Positions 23,629-31,732 of a stretch of DNA of 36,251 bases are shown one piece after another; position 1 is the first letter of the stretch, and the number at the start of each line of letters is the position of its first letter. A program made the translations under genes and the position numbers. Below the pieces are notes generated by a model. That model worked only from the letters and a program-made list of their open reading frames with translations. It was not told the origin of the DNA and ran no database searches. The DNA lies in assembly GCA_030536145.1 (NCBI GenBank), contig JAUNQN010000030.1:1-36251 (forward strand), given 5' to 3'. The stretch comes from Akkermansia sp. (lineage in GTDB: Bacteria; Verrucomicrobiota; Verrucomicrobiia; Verrucomicrobiales; Akkermansiaceae).

Positions 23629-24195
23629 ATGTCCGTAGAATTACCACAAAAGATACAGGCCCGCAGAAGGAGTGCGCGCATAGCCATTGTGGCCGCCCGC
23701 TACAATGAGAAGTACATGACCGCGCTGCTGGAGAACTGCCTGGCCGAGCTGAAGGAAGCCTACCCGCTGGAGGAGTTCCCGGTGTACCGCGTGCCCGGCT
23801 CCTATGAGGTGCCGGTGATGGTGAAGCGCTGTATCGAGAAGCCGGAGGGCGGCGAGGCCCCGGAGACCGTGATAGCCCTGGGGGTCATCCTGCGCGGCAG
23901 CACGGCCCATGCAGACCTGGTGGGCCATTCCGTGGCCAACAAGCTGCTGGATATTGCCTGCGACACGCTGGTGCCGGTGGTGAACGAGGTGCTGCTGCTG
24001 GACGATGAGCAGCAGGCCTTTGCCCGCTGCGTGGCCAGCACCCTGAACCGCGGGCGGGAAGCTGCCCGCGTGGCCCTGCAGATGCTGGAGGATATAGACA
24101 TGCAGCAGGGGGCCGTGCGCCGCCTGAGCGCCTCCGCCGCGGGAGTCCTGAAGAATGTAGAGTTTAACCACGCTGAAACGGAGACACAAGCATGA
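23629..24195 (+). CDS. ribH: 6,7-dimethyl-8-ribityllumazine synthase
   Basis: Catalyses the penultimate step of riboflavin synthesis, condensing 5-amino-6-ribitylaminouracil with 3,4-dihydroxybutanone 4-phosphate. This 188-residue protein has the standard features: AARYNEKY near residue 22, VPGSYEVP in the middle, the GVILRGSTAHAD segment with the catalytic His, and VLLLDDEQQA. It is about 30 residues longer than typical because of extensions at both ends. First gene of an operon; its stop codon overlaps the start of nusB by 4 nt. The ribH-nusB pairing is widespread in bacteria. Confidence 0.95.
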   Translation: MSVELPQKIQARRRSARIAIVAARYNEKYMTALLENCLAELKEAYPLEEFPVYRVPGSYEVPVMVKRCIEKPEGGEAPETVIALGVILRGSTAHADLVGHSVANKLLDIACDTLVPVVNEVLLLDDEQQAFARCVASTLNRGREAARVALQMLEDIDMQQGAVRRLSASAAGVLKNVEFNHAETETQA

Positions 24196-25073
24196 GCATC
24201 AACCCCAGCCGAGTGCGCCGCTGTGCGCTGACCCTGATCTACGCCGCCATGGAGAACGGCGGTTCCTACGATGACGTGAACGAGGACCTGTTCTGGAGCG
24301 TGGCCCTGGAGCGTGATACGGACCAGTACCGCCAGGCCCTGGCCAAGGCCGTGCTGCACACCTGCCGCGCCACCGCGGACAGCGCCCGCCTGCTGGAGCA
24401 GCGCATCTCCGCCGCCTTGGAGGCATCCCACGGCGATATGACTGCCCTGACCCTGCGCGAATCCCTGCAGCGCTATGCCAACCGCACCGACGAGTGGGAG
24501 GAGAGCCTGGCCGCCCTGCGTGCGGAGGTGAACAACAAGCGCGCCGTGGGTACGGATGACCTGTACGCCCGCTCCCGCTCCTGCCTGCGCCTGGCCCAGG
24601 CCCTGCTGGGGCTGGGGCAGGAGCTGCTGCCCGGCTTTGCAGATTTCCCCGCCTACCGCGCTGTGCTGGAGCCCCTGGCCGCCGTGGTGAAGCGCCGCGC
24701 CCGCCTGCTGGAGGCCTGCTCCGGCCTGGGCGACCGCGATTACCTGGCCGGCAAGGCCGAGTTTGCGGGCATGCTGCGCCTGATGGATGATATGGCCGCC
24801 CTGCGCCCCGCCGCAGAGAAGCTGGCCCGCAACGTGCTGGCCAAGCGCGAGCGCCTGGAGGACGAGCTGGCCGGCCTGCTGGAGCATTACGACATGGGAC
24901 GCCTGGACATGGTGGACCGCAGCATCCTGCTGCTGGCCCTGTATGAGCTGCGCGTGGCCGGGCTCACCCCCGCCATCGTGGTTTCCGAGGCCACCGACCT
25001 GGCAGACACCTTCTCCGGCACCAAGAGCGCCACCTTCATCCACGGCGTCATCGGTTCCGCCGCCAAGAAATAA
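24192..25073 (+). CDS. nusB: NusB-like transcription antitermination factor, unusually long
   Basis: A 293-residue protein whose C-terminal part (about 212-290) matches NusB: MVDRSILLLALYEL, then TPAIVVSEATDLADTFSGTKS and FIHGVIG. The N-terminal part (RVRRCALTLIYAAME) matches the first NusB helix. NusB is normally 130-160 residues; here about 130 extra residues of helical, Ala/Leu/Arg-rich sequence sit between the N- and C-terminal parts. NusB binds boxA RNA with NusE (S10) in rRNA antitermination. The 4-nt overlap with ribH and the typical ribH-nusB order support the call. It could be a lineage-specific NusB with an insertion or an internally duplicated all-helical protein. Confidence 0.85.
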   Translation: MSINPSRVRRCALTLIYAAMENGGSYDDVNEDLFWSVALERDTDQYRQALAKAVLHTCRATADSARLLEQRISAALEASHGDMTALTLRESLQRYANRTDEWEESLAALRAEVNNKRAVGTDDLYARSRSCLRLAQALLGLGQELLPGFADFPAYRAVLEPLAAVVKRRARLLEACSGLGDRDYLAGKAEFAGMLRLMDDMAALRPAAEKLARNVLAKRERLEDELAGLLEHYDMGRLDMVDRSILLLALYELRVAGLTPAIVVSEATDLADTFSGTKSATFIHGVIGSAAKK

Positions 25074-25097
25074 CCCCAATCCCCCGCACGCCGCGCC

Positions 25098-25946
25098 ATG
25101 GCCCATTTCTTCACACGCCTGGTAGACAAGTTCCTCGGTGAGCCCGTCATCGACTGGGATGAGCTGGAGGCCGACCTTATCTCCGCAGACATCGGCGCCA
25201 AGCGCGTTATCCCGCTCATTGAGCAGCTGCAGGAGCAGGACGACCAGGACGCGTGCGATATAGCGGACTATATCAAGGCCCAGCTGCGCGCCGCCTTCCC
25301 CGCAGTGCTGCCGCAGCTGCCGCAGCCGCAGGCGGGCCGCCCCGCCGTGATTATGATGGTGGGCGTGAACGGCGCCGGCAAGACCACCACCGCCGCCAAG
25401 CTGGCCTACCGCTTGCAGAAACAGGGCAAGCGCGTGCTTCTGGCCGCTGCGGATACCTTCCGCGCTGCCGCCGTGGAGCAGCTGGAAAGCTGGGCTACCC
25501 GGCTGGGCCTGCCCCTGTACAAGGGCAGGGAGAACCAGGACCCCGCCTCCGTGTGCTACGAGGCCCACACCCGCGCCATTGCAGAGGGCGTGGACTACCT
25601 GATTTGCGATACCGCAGGCCGCCTGCACACCCGCCACAACCTGATGGAGGAGCTGGCCAAGATCCGCCGCTCCATTGCCAAGCAGGATGAGACCGCACCC
25701 CACGCCAGCTACCTGGTGGTGGATGCCACCACCGGCGGCAACGCCCTGGTGCAGGCATGCGAATTCCACAAGGCCACCCCGCTGGATGCCGTGGTGGTGA
25801 CCAAGATGGACGGTTCCGGCAAGGGCGGCGTGGCCGTGGCCATTCAGGACGAGCTGCAGGTTTCCCCCATCTTCATCGGTGTGGGAGAGGGCAAGGACGA
25901 CCTTCGCCCCTTCAACGTGGACGAATACGTGGACACCTTCATGTAA
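25098..25946 (+). CDS. ftsY: Signal recognition particle receptor FtsY (compact)
   Basis: SRP GTPase receptor that docks ribosome-nascent-chain complexes at the membrane. At 282 residues it holds only the NG domain: a short helical N domain (about 1-75) and a G domain with GVNGAGKTT (89-97), ADTFRAAAVEQ, DTAGRLHT and TKMDGSGKGG. The long acidic A domain of Proteobacteria is absent, as in many bacteria. The N-terminal MAHFFTRLVDKF is amphipathic and probably provides membrane binding. Third gene of the operon; its TAA stop shares one base with the rlmN ATG (TAATG), suggesting coupled translation. Confidence 0.95.
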   Translation: MAHFFTRLVDKFLGEPVIDWDELEADLISADIGAKRVIPLIEQLQEQDDQDACDIADYIKAQLRAAFPAVLPQLPQPQAGRPAVIMMVGVNGAGKTTTAAKLAYRLQKQGKRVLLAAADTFRAAAVEQLESWATRLGLPLYKGRENQDPASVCYEAHTRAIAEGVDYLICDTAGRLHTRHNLMEELAKIRRSIAKQDETAPHASYLVVDATTGGNALVQACEFHKATPLDAVVVTKMDGSGKGGVAVAIQDELQVSPIFIGVGEGKDDLRPFNVDEYVDTFM

Positions 25947-27043
25947 TGGACAGCCTGCTGGAATACACGCATGCGGAGCTGGCCGCCCTGCTGGCCACCC
26001 TGGGGGAGCCCAAGGCTTTCCGCGCCACCCAGCTCATGGAGTGGGTCTGGAAGCACCGCGTGCATGATTTTTCACAGATGACAAACCTTTCACCGCAGCT
26101 GCGGGAAAAGCTGGCCGCACAGTGCTGCATCCGCCCGCTGGAGGTGGTGGAGGTGAGCGAGAGCTCCGCCGGCAGCGCCACGCGCAAGTTCCTCTCCCGC
26201 ATGCAGGACGGCCACTTGGTGGAATCCGTCATCATTCCCGCCGCGGTAGGCAAGGGCGGCGCCCACAGCGGGCGCATGACGCTGTGCGTCTCCTCCCAGG
26301 TGGGCTGCGCCTTCGGCTGCAAGTTCTGCGCCAGCGGCCTGCTGGGCTTTACCCGCAACCTGACCGCCGCAGAAATCCTGGGGCAGATCCTGGCTGCGGA
26401 GGAGGTGGCCGGGGAGAGCATAGACAACCTGGTGTTCATGGGCATGGGGGAACCCCTGGCCAACATAGACAACGTGCTGAAGGCGCTCACCCTCATCATG
26501 GACCCCAAGGCCCTGAACATCGGCGCGCGCCACATCACCATCTCCACCTCCGGCAACGTGCCCGGCCTGCGCCGCCTGGCGGAATTCGGCAAGCCCCTGC
26601 GCCTGGCCGTCTCCCTGCACGGCGCGTGTGACGAGGTGCGCAACCAGATTATGCCGGTGAACAGGAAATGGCCCCTGGCGGAGCTGCTGCCCGCCCTGCG
26701 GGAATGGAACCGCACCGGCAAGCACATGATTACCCTGGAGTACATCCTCATCAAGGATGTGAACGATGCCATGGACCAGGCACGCCTGCTCTCCAGGGTG
26801 GCCGCAGACCTGAACGCCAAGGTGAACCTTATCCCCTACAACACCGTGGAGGGCCTGCCCTGGGTACGCCCCGCAGAGGACCATTGCCGTGCCTTCTGTA
26901 AGGCCCTCATCGCCGCCAAAATCCCCGTCACCCTCCGCTATGAGAAGGGCCATGACATCAACGCCGCCTGCGGCCAGCTCCGCCTCCGCAGGGTGAAAGA
27001 CGCCCCCGCTCCCGGACATTTTCGCAGGGCTGACGCACGTTAA
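25946..27043 (+). CDS. rlmN: 23S rRNA (adenine-2503-C2) methyltransferase, radical SAM
   Basis: Methylates C2 of A2503 in 23S rRNA (and of A37 in some tRNAs) by a two-cysteine radical-SAM mechanism. This 365-residue protein has the radical-SAM cluster motif CAFGCKFC (C121, C125, C128), the upstream cysteine in RMTLCVSSQVG (C114), MGMGEPL in the SAM-binding region and the C-terminal cysteine in NAACGQLR that carries the methyl intermediate. The start at ATG 25946 overlaps the ftsY stop by one base. Last gene of the ribH operon; I see no clear terminator after it. Confidence 0.94.
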   Translation: MDSLLEYTHAELAALLATLGEPKAFRATQLMEWVWKHRVHDFSQMTNLSPQLREKLAAQCCIRPLEVVEVSESSAGSATRKFLSRMQDGHLVESVIIPAAVGKGGAHSGRMTLCVSSQVGCAFGCKFCASGLLGFTRNLTAAEILGQILAAEEVAGESIDNLVFMGMGEPLANIDNVLKALTLIMDPKALNIGARHITISTSGNVPGLRRLAEFGKPLRLAVSLHGACDEVRNQIMPVNRKWPLAELLPALREWNRTGKHMITLEYILIKDVNDAMDQARLLSRVAADLNAKVNLIPYNTVEGLPWVRPAEDHCRAFCKALIAAKIPVTLRYEKGHDINAACGQLRLRRVKDAPAPGHFRRADAR

Positions 27044-27073
27044 AGATTGATAAGTAATTGCTCAATCAATGAA

Positions 27074-27880
27074 ATGGTGAACAAGTCGGTATATCGTCTG
27101 CTGCTGCCTGCCTTTGCTGCGCTTGCTTCTCTGCTGTTAAGCTCTTGTGTGTTTCATACGCATCAGCGCGCACTGGATATGGCTCTGGAGTATGAGGCCG
27201 TGTTGGAGCTGGACAGGGCGGTGTATCAGGTGGGCAATCGCTTTTTTGTGCAGGGCGTGCGAACGAAGGTTCGCCGCAGTGAGTACGATGTGTACGACAT
27301 CCCGTTGTTGCGGGATATCGGTGGTTCGGCCGAGAGGTCCGGCTACTACACGGTGGTGGCGGGCACGCCGCAACAGACGGTCTATCGTGAATTCCGCATG
27401 CGATACCCTTGGAAAAAGCCGTTCGGGGTGGACTCCTATGTTCTTCACGGCGGCATGTGCAGCAGCAGCTCGCCGCCCGATGATGATGCCCCGGCATGGA
27501 AAGGCGGCTCCTCATGGGAAAAAGGGGGCTGGCACCCTTACCGCAACAGCAAAGGGGAAATCATCTCGTGGTACCAGTACAATATCGAGAATATTCACGA
27601 GCGGGAATACAGAGGCGCGTGGGTGGATAAACTGCCGCAGGGGGGCCGGCCCGTGCTGCTGACGGCGGAGCAGATAGCTGCCCATCCTCTGTTGCAGGGG
27701 AAAAGCGGGCAAGGACGGGCTTGCGTCCATCAATGCGGCGAGGCTCAGGTCAATCCTGTGCGTGCCCTGTATGCCTATCCCTTGGCGGGGATTCTGTGGT
27801 TAGTGCCCGATGCCTCTATCACGGTGGGCTCCCATCTCCTCATCTCGCCTCTCCTCCTGTGGATGTATATCGTGGGATAG
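27074..27880 (+). CDS. Predicted lipoprotein of unknown function
   Basis: A 268-residue protein beginning with a lipoprotein signal peptide. MVNKSVYR is followed by a hydrophobic stretch and the lipobox LLSSC (Cys at about residue 25), so it should be processed by signal peptidase II and anchored in a membrane. The mature part is rich in Tyr, Arg and Gly with several charged loops, and the last 30 residues are hydrophobic, possibly a second membrane anchor. I recognise no domain. Base and codon use are visibly less GC-biased than the neighbours, which could reflect recent acquisition or relaxed selection. The frame extends to a TTG at 27047, but ATG 27074 starts the signal peptide. No clear promoter was found. 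Confidence 0.65.
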   Translation: MVNKSVYRLLLPAFAALASLLLSSCVFHTHQRALDMALEYEAVLELDRAVYQVGNRFFVQGVRTKVRRSEYDVYDIPLLRDIGGSAERSGYYTVVAGTPQQTVYREFRMRYPWKKPFGVDSYVLHGGMCSSSSPPDDDAPAWKGGSSWEKGGWHPYRNSKGEIISWYQYNIENIHEREYRGAWVDKLPQGGRPVLLTAEQIAAHPLLQGKSGQGRACVHQCGEAQVNPVRALYAYPLAGILWLVPDASITVGSHLLISPLLLWMYIVG

Positions 27881-27927
27881 TGCTTGACTTTGCCATGAAC
27901 AGGCGTCGGCCCCGTGCATTTTCTTCC

Positions 27928-27962
27928 TTGACTTGACAGGGCGGCTGTGGTAGTGGTAGGCA
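27928..27962 (+). promoter_or_regulatory. Promoter(s) of GH110 gene
   Basis: Two overlapping arrangements exist: TTGACT (27928-27933), 17 bp, TAGTGG (27951-27956), and TTGACA (27933-27938), 18 bp, TAGGCA (27957-27962). The first leaves 5 nt to ATG 27962 and the second leaves 8 nt to ATG 27971. Confidence 0.5.
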
Positions 27963-29734
27963 TGCACCATATGTTCCACAGAATGATCCTGGCTGGGGGG
28001 CTGGCCGCTGCTGCCGGCAGTGCAGCCCACGCGCTGACCCTGTACATAGATCCCGTGAACGGCAATGATGCCGCCGACGGCAGCCGCAATACTCCCTGGA
28101 AGAGCTTTGAGCCGCTGAATAAGCGCACCATGCAGGCGGGGGACGAGGTGGTGGTGTTCCCGGGGGTGCTCACGGCCTCCCTGGCCCCGCAGGGCAACGG
28201 CACTGCGGAGAACCCGGTGAAAATCAATTTCCGCCCCGGGCGGTATGATTGGGTGCCCGCCGACCTGGTGCACCGCAAGCTGCATATCTCCAACACGAAC
28301 GACCGCCCGGACGAGCCCAAGGCCATTGCCATGGAGCTGGCCGGCGTGCAGCACTACCGCGTGTGCGGGCAGGATGCCGCCTTCTTCTGCCGCGGCAAGA
28401 TGATTGAAATCCACCTGGAGGAGTGTGACGACGTGAGCTTCAGCGGTTTCTCCTTCGACTACGTGCGCCCCACGGTGAACGAGTACACTGCGGTGGAGGT
28501 GACACCGGAGTACGTGGAGCTGGAGCTGCACCCGGACAGCCTGTACCGCATTGAGGACGGTCAGCTGGTTTGGGTGGGCGAGGGCTGGGAGTTCCCCGCC
28601 GGGGAAGGCTGGGCCCAGACTCTCTCTGCGGACAAGAAGTCCGTGCGCCGCGGCGGTCCCAAGATTGCCGGCGGCAAGGTGGAGGAGGTGGCCCCCCGCC
28701 GCCTGCGGCTCACCAATGCAGGGAACCACGGTTTCGAGAAGGGCCGTTCCTACCAGCACCGCCGCCATGTGCGCGACTGCTGCGGCGTGTTCTGCGACAG
28801 GTCCTCCAACATCAGCTACAAGGACGTCACCTTCCACTTCATGCACGGCATGGGCGTGGTCTCCCAGTTCTCCCGTGACCTGCACTACGAAAACTTGCGC
28901 GTGTACCCCAGGCCGGAGTCCGGCCGCACCTCCTCCGCTTGGGCGGATGTCACCCACTTCTCCGGCTGCTACGGCCAGATTACCCTGGAGAACTGCTACC
29001 TCACCGGCGCGAACGATGACGCCATCAACATCCACGGCACGCACCTGCGCCTGGTGGCCAGGCAGGACGACCGCCATATCACCGTGCGCTTTATGAATGG
29101 CCAGACATTCGGTTTCAACGCCTTCCGCCCCGGGGACGCGGTGCAGTACACCGCCACCCCCACCCTGCAGGGTCTGGGCACCGGCAAGGTGGCAGAGGCC
29201 AGGCTGAGCGATGACGGACGGGAGATGCACCTGGTGATGGAGGAACCCGTGCCCGCCGCCGCAGAGGTGGACAAGACGGTGCTGGAGAACTTGACGGCAA
29301 CCGCCGCCGTGACGGTGCGCAATACGCACGTGACCATGATTGACACGCGCGGTTTCCTGCTCACCACCCGCAAGCCCATCCTTATTGAGAACTGCTATTT
29401 CCACAGCACCGGCATGCCCGCCCTGCTCATGGAGGATGACGCCAACTACTGGTACGAGTCCGGCCCCGTGCACAACATGACCGTGCGCGGCTGCACCTTC
29501 GACCACTGCGCGGAGCCCGTCATCTCCTTCAACCCCCAAGTGCAGGAGGGCGCGGAACCCGTGCACCGCAACATCCGCATCGAGGGCAACCGCTTCATCC
29601 TGGACAAGGACTACTACCTGGACATGAAGTGGGTGGACGGCCTTATCTCCGCCGGCAATGTGTTCGAGCTGCCGGAGGGCAACACCCCCCGCAGCACGCA
29701 GAAGAACTGCCGTGGCGTGGATATCACGGACTAA
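27962..29734 (+). CDS. Secreted GH110 alpha-1,3-galactosidase
   Basis: An exported exo-glycosidase (590 residues) with a parallel beta-helix fold that would remove terminal alpha-1,3-linked galactose, as in blood group B and linear alpha-Gal epitopes on mucins. After the signal peptide (to about residue 24, AHA) come the opening LYIDPVNGNDAADGS and repeated right-handed coil signatures. The GH110-type TGANDDAINIHGTH (about 348-361) and MEDDANYWYE (near 490) segments supply the acidic catalytic residues. Released galactose could feed the galactokinase and symporter encoded 3 kb downstream. Start at ATG 27962 or 27971; the open frame to GTG 27947 overlaps the promoter. The GH110 assignment is by motif and overall pattern. 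Confidence 0.83.
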   Translation: MHHMFHRMILAGGLAAAAGSAAHALTLYIDPVNGNDAADGSRNTPWKSFEPLNKRTMQAGDEVVVFPGVLTASLAPQGNGTAENPVKINFRPGRYDWVPADLVHRKLHISNTNDRPDEPKAIAMELAGVQHYRVCGQDAAFFCRGKMIEIHLEECDDVSFSGFSFDYVRPTVNEYTAVEVTPEYVELELHPDSLYRIEDGQLVWVGEGWEFPAGEGWAQTLSADKKSVRRGGPKIAGGKVEEVAPRRLRLTNAGNHGFEKGRSYQHRRHVRDCCGVFCDRSSNISYKDVTFHFMHGMGVVSQFSRDLHYENLRVYPRPESGRTSSAWADVTHFSGCYGQITLENCYLTGANDDAINIHGTHLRLVARQDDRHITVRFMNGQTFGFNAFRPGDAVQYTATPTLQGLGTGKVAEARLSDDGREMHLVMEEPVPAAAEVDKTVLENLTATAAVTVRNTHVTMIDTRGFLLTTRKPILIENCYFHSTGMPALLMEDDANYWYESGPVHNMTVRGCTFDHCAEPVISFNPQVQEGAEPVHRNIRIEGNRFILDKDYYLDMKWVDGLISAGNVFELPEGNTPRSTQKNCRGVDITD

Positions 29735-29759
29735 GCGCCCCGCCAAGGGGTGAACATGC

Positions 29760-29800
29760 GGGTCGGGGGCTGCTCCGGGCAGCTCCCGACCCCTGCTTTT
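29760..29800 (+). terminator. Terminator after GH110 gene
   Basis: Long stem: GGGTCGGG with CCCGACCC (29760-29767 and 29785-29792), extended inward through GCTGC/GCAGC with one G-U, followed by CTGCTTTT. It sits between two convergent genes. Confidence 0.8.
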
Positions 29801-30446
29801 ATGAATCCGTATCCTTGCGGACAATCATCTCCCGCTCTGCATCATACCGGCAGCCGTGCAGGCGGCCGGTGGTGATGAGGTCCTGCACGGTGGTGCGGAG
29901 GCGGGGCAGGGGTACGCGGAGCTTGGCGGCCAGGGGGGGCAGGGGCAGCTCCGGGTAGCGGGCGGTGAACTGGGGCAGGCGGTCGATGATGCGCAGCTGG
30001 CTGCGCGCGTACAGGAACGCGGGCAGGCACAGGCCGAACAGGACGGCGCAGCCGGCGGCGATGCCGCGGGCCCATACCGCGTCCTCCGGGTCCATGCGGT
30101 ATTGCGGCCCGGTCATGTACAGGCAGATAGCCATAAGGACCCCCACGGCGCCGGAAACCCACAGCAGTACGCGGCACAGGGCACGCAGTATCTCCAGCCG
30201 GGGCTCATCCACATTCAGGGAGCGCAGGGCACCAATGCCGTAGAACCGCACGGCCAGGCCCAGGCAGAAGACACCCGCGAGCCATGCCACGGCCCGGCGC
30301 ATGGCGGAATCCCACTCCGGGTGGCTGTTCCACACCAGGCACAGCACTGCGGTGGCTGCCAAGCTGCCCAGGGCGGCCACCGCCCCAGCCGCGGCGGCAA
30401 AACTGCGCAGGCGTTCCGCGCGTTCCGTGTCCCTGTGTTCTCCCAT
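29799..30446 (-). CDS. Four-helix membrane protein with C-terminal helical domain, unknown
   Basis: A 215-residue protein with about four transmembrane segments (near residues 15-35, 47-65, 85-105 and 125-145), followed by a cytoplasmic region of about 65 residues. Its LPPLAAKLRVP and LRTTVQDLITTGRL pattern looks like a winged-helix or PCI-like fold. This resembles membrane-anchored proteins that expose a small nucleic-acid- or protein-binding domain, but I cannot name a family. It is divergent from the TMEM43 homologue and convergent with GH110. The frame continues upstream, but a near-consensus promoter ends 7 nt before ATG 30446, which sets the start. Confidence 0.65.
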   Translation of the reverse strand: MGEHRDTERAERLRSFAAAAGAVAALGSLAATAVLCLVWNSHPEWDSAMRRAVAWLAGVFCLGLAVRFYGIGALRSLNVDEPRLEILRALCRVLLWVSGAVGVLMAICLYMTGPQYRMDPEDAVWARGIAAGCAVLFGLCLPAFLYARSQLRIIDRLPQFTARYPELPLPPLAAKLRVPLPRLRTTVQDLITTGRLHGCRYDAEREMIVRKDTDS

Positions 30447-30453
30447 GCCCCAC

Positions 30454-30482
30454 AGCTTACGCCCCGCACCCTGCGCTGTCAA
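30454..30482 (-). promoter_or_regulatory. Promoter of four-helix membrane protein gene
   Basis: On the minus strand, TTGACA (30477-30482), a 17-bp spacer and TAAGCT (30454-30459), with 7 nt to the ATG at 30446. Confidence 0.7.
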
Positions 30483-30516
30483 TGTTTTATGCGGGGGGCG
30501 CGCACGGAATCCGCAG

Positions 30517-30545
30517 TTGACGCGCGGGCCTGCCTGGTATATGCT
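30517..30545 (+). promoter_or_regulatory. Promoter of TMEM43-like gene
   Basis: TTGACG (30517-30522), a 17-bp spacer and TATGCT (30540-30545), with 13 nt to the ATG at 30559. Its -35 lies 34 bp from that of the divergent membrane-protein gene. Confidence 0.65.
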
Positions 30546-30558
30546 GTGGGGCAGAGCC

Positions 30559-31728
30559 ATGGACAACCTAATCAGCAAGATATCCTCCCTCCTGTTTGCC
30601 CCGTTCATCATTGTGGTTATGCTGCAGGTGTGGATAGAGAACCAGGAGGACGAATCCGCCAATGCCGGGGCGCTGGAGGAGGCCCTGCAGTACGTGCTGA
30701 CCGTGGATGACCCGTCCACTCATAATCCGGCGGTGGAGGGCAAGCCTGTCTTTGTACACGGCCCCGCGCACAGCCGCATGCTGCTGGGGGACAATATCTT
30801 CAATATAGCCAACAAGAACCGGGTCCGGATGCACCGCAAGGTGGAATACTACCAGTGGGTGGAGTTCCGCCGGGAGCTGGAGCCGGACCCGGAGGGCAAG
30901 CACGGCCCGCGCCGCCGCTACCGTGAGGTGGAGTACACCTACCAGAAGGAGTGGGTGAAGGACCCCGTGGACAGCAGCGGGTTCAAGTACGCGCATGAGA
31001 ACGGCCCCGTGGCGCTGAAGGTGAAGGATTCCGAGCTGGTTTCCGAACATGTGGCGGTGGGAGCCTATGCCCTGAACAGCGACCAGGTGGGCCGGCTGGG
31101 CCCCGTGCAGCACTACAAGCTGGAGAATTACACCCTGCCGGAAGCCCTGGCGACACGCGCCTCCCACGACGAGCGCTACGTGTACATCAGCACCCCCGGG
31201 AAGATACCCGCCCCCGGCTCCCCGGAGATTGGGGATGTGCGCGTGAGCTGGGACTATGTGGGGGACAACCTGCCCGTGGGAATCATGGCGCTCTGCAAGG
31301 ATGGCACCCTGGTGCCGTACCAGGGGAAGGAAGGGCAGGTGGACATTCTGCAGCAGGGCACGTTCAACACCCTGGAGGAGCTGCTGGCGCAGAAGACCAA
31401 GACCGGGCGGCTGGATAACATCATGCGCCTCATCATCATGGTGGGCGTGCTGGCCTGCTGCTTCCGCTGGCTGATGGTGTGGGTGCAGGACCGGGAGACA
31501 GAGTTCTGGGAAAAGATGCGGATTTCAGGCTTGTGGGTACTTTCACTGTATCTGGCACTGGAGACCACCCTGCTGCTGCAGGCAGCGGCCTGGATCAAGA
31601 CGGACGGCATCTACGCCGGAATCCTGCTGGGCGTGTGCGTGGCCGTGCACATAGGGTACACGCGCTACCGCAGCCACCGCCTGCAGCGTGAGGAGGAAGA
31701 GGACGACACTACTCTGGACCTGGGTTGA
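30559..31728 (+). CDS. TMEM43 (LUMA) family membrane protein
   Basis: A 389-residue membrane protein resembling the TMEM43 family, best known from the human inner-nuclear-membrane protein LUMA. An N-terminal transmembrane helix (about 12-26) is followed by a large extracytoplasmic domain. This has the family hallmarks VEYYQWVE (95-102) and VEYTYQKEW followed by DSSGF (about 124-142). Three or four C-terminal helices (about 288-365) and an acidic tail follow. Bacterial members exist, but their function is not established as far as I know. The frame is open further upstream, but the promoter places the start at ATG 30559. It ends 4 nt before the convergent phosphatase gene, with no terminator seen. 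Confidence 0.75.
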   Translation: MDNLISKISSLLFAPFIIVVMLQVWIENQEDESANAGALEEALQYVLTVDDPSTHNPAVEGKPVFVHGPAHSRMLLGDNIFNIANKNRVRMHRKVEYYQWVEFRRELEPDPEGKHGPRRRYREVEYTYQKEWVKDPVDSSGFKYAHENGPVALKVKDSELVSEHVAVGAYALNSDQVGRLGPVQHYKLENYTLPEALATRASHDERYVYISTPGKIPAPGSPEIGDVRVSWDYVGDNLPVGIMALCKDGTLVPYQGKEGQVDILQQGTFNTLEELLAQKTKTGRLDNIMRLIIMVGVLACCFRWLMVWVQDRETEFWEKMRISGLWVLSLYLALETTLLLQAAAWIKTDGIYAGILLGVCVAVHIGYTRYRSHRLQREEEEDDTTLDLG

Positions 31729-31732
31729 GCAG

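Noticed and set aside
29801..29812. Recurrence of ATGAATCCGTAT, as at 1081-1092, suggesting another operator
   Set aside because: Here it lies within the end of a coding sequence without the other half of the palindrome; likely chance.
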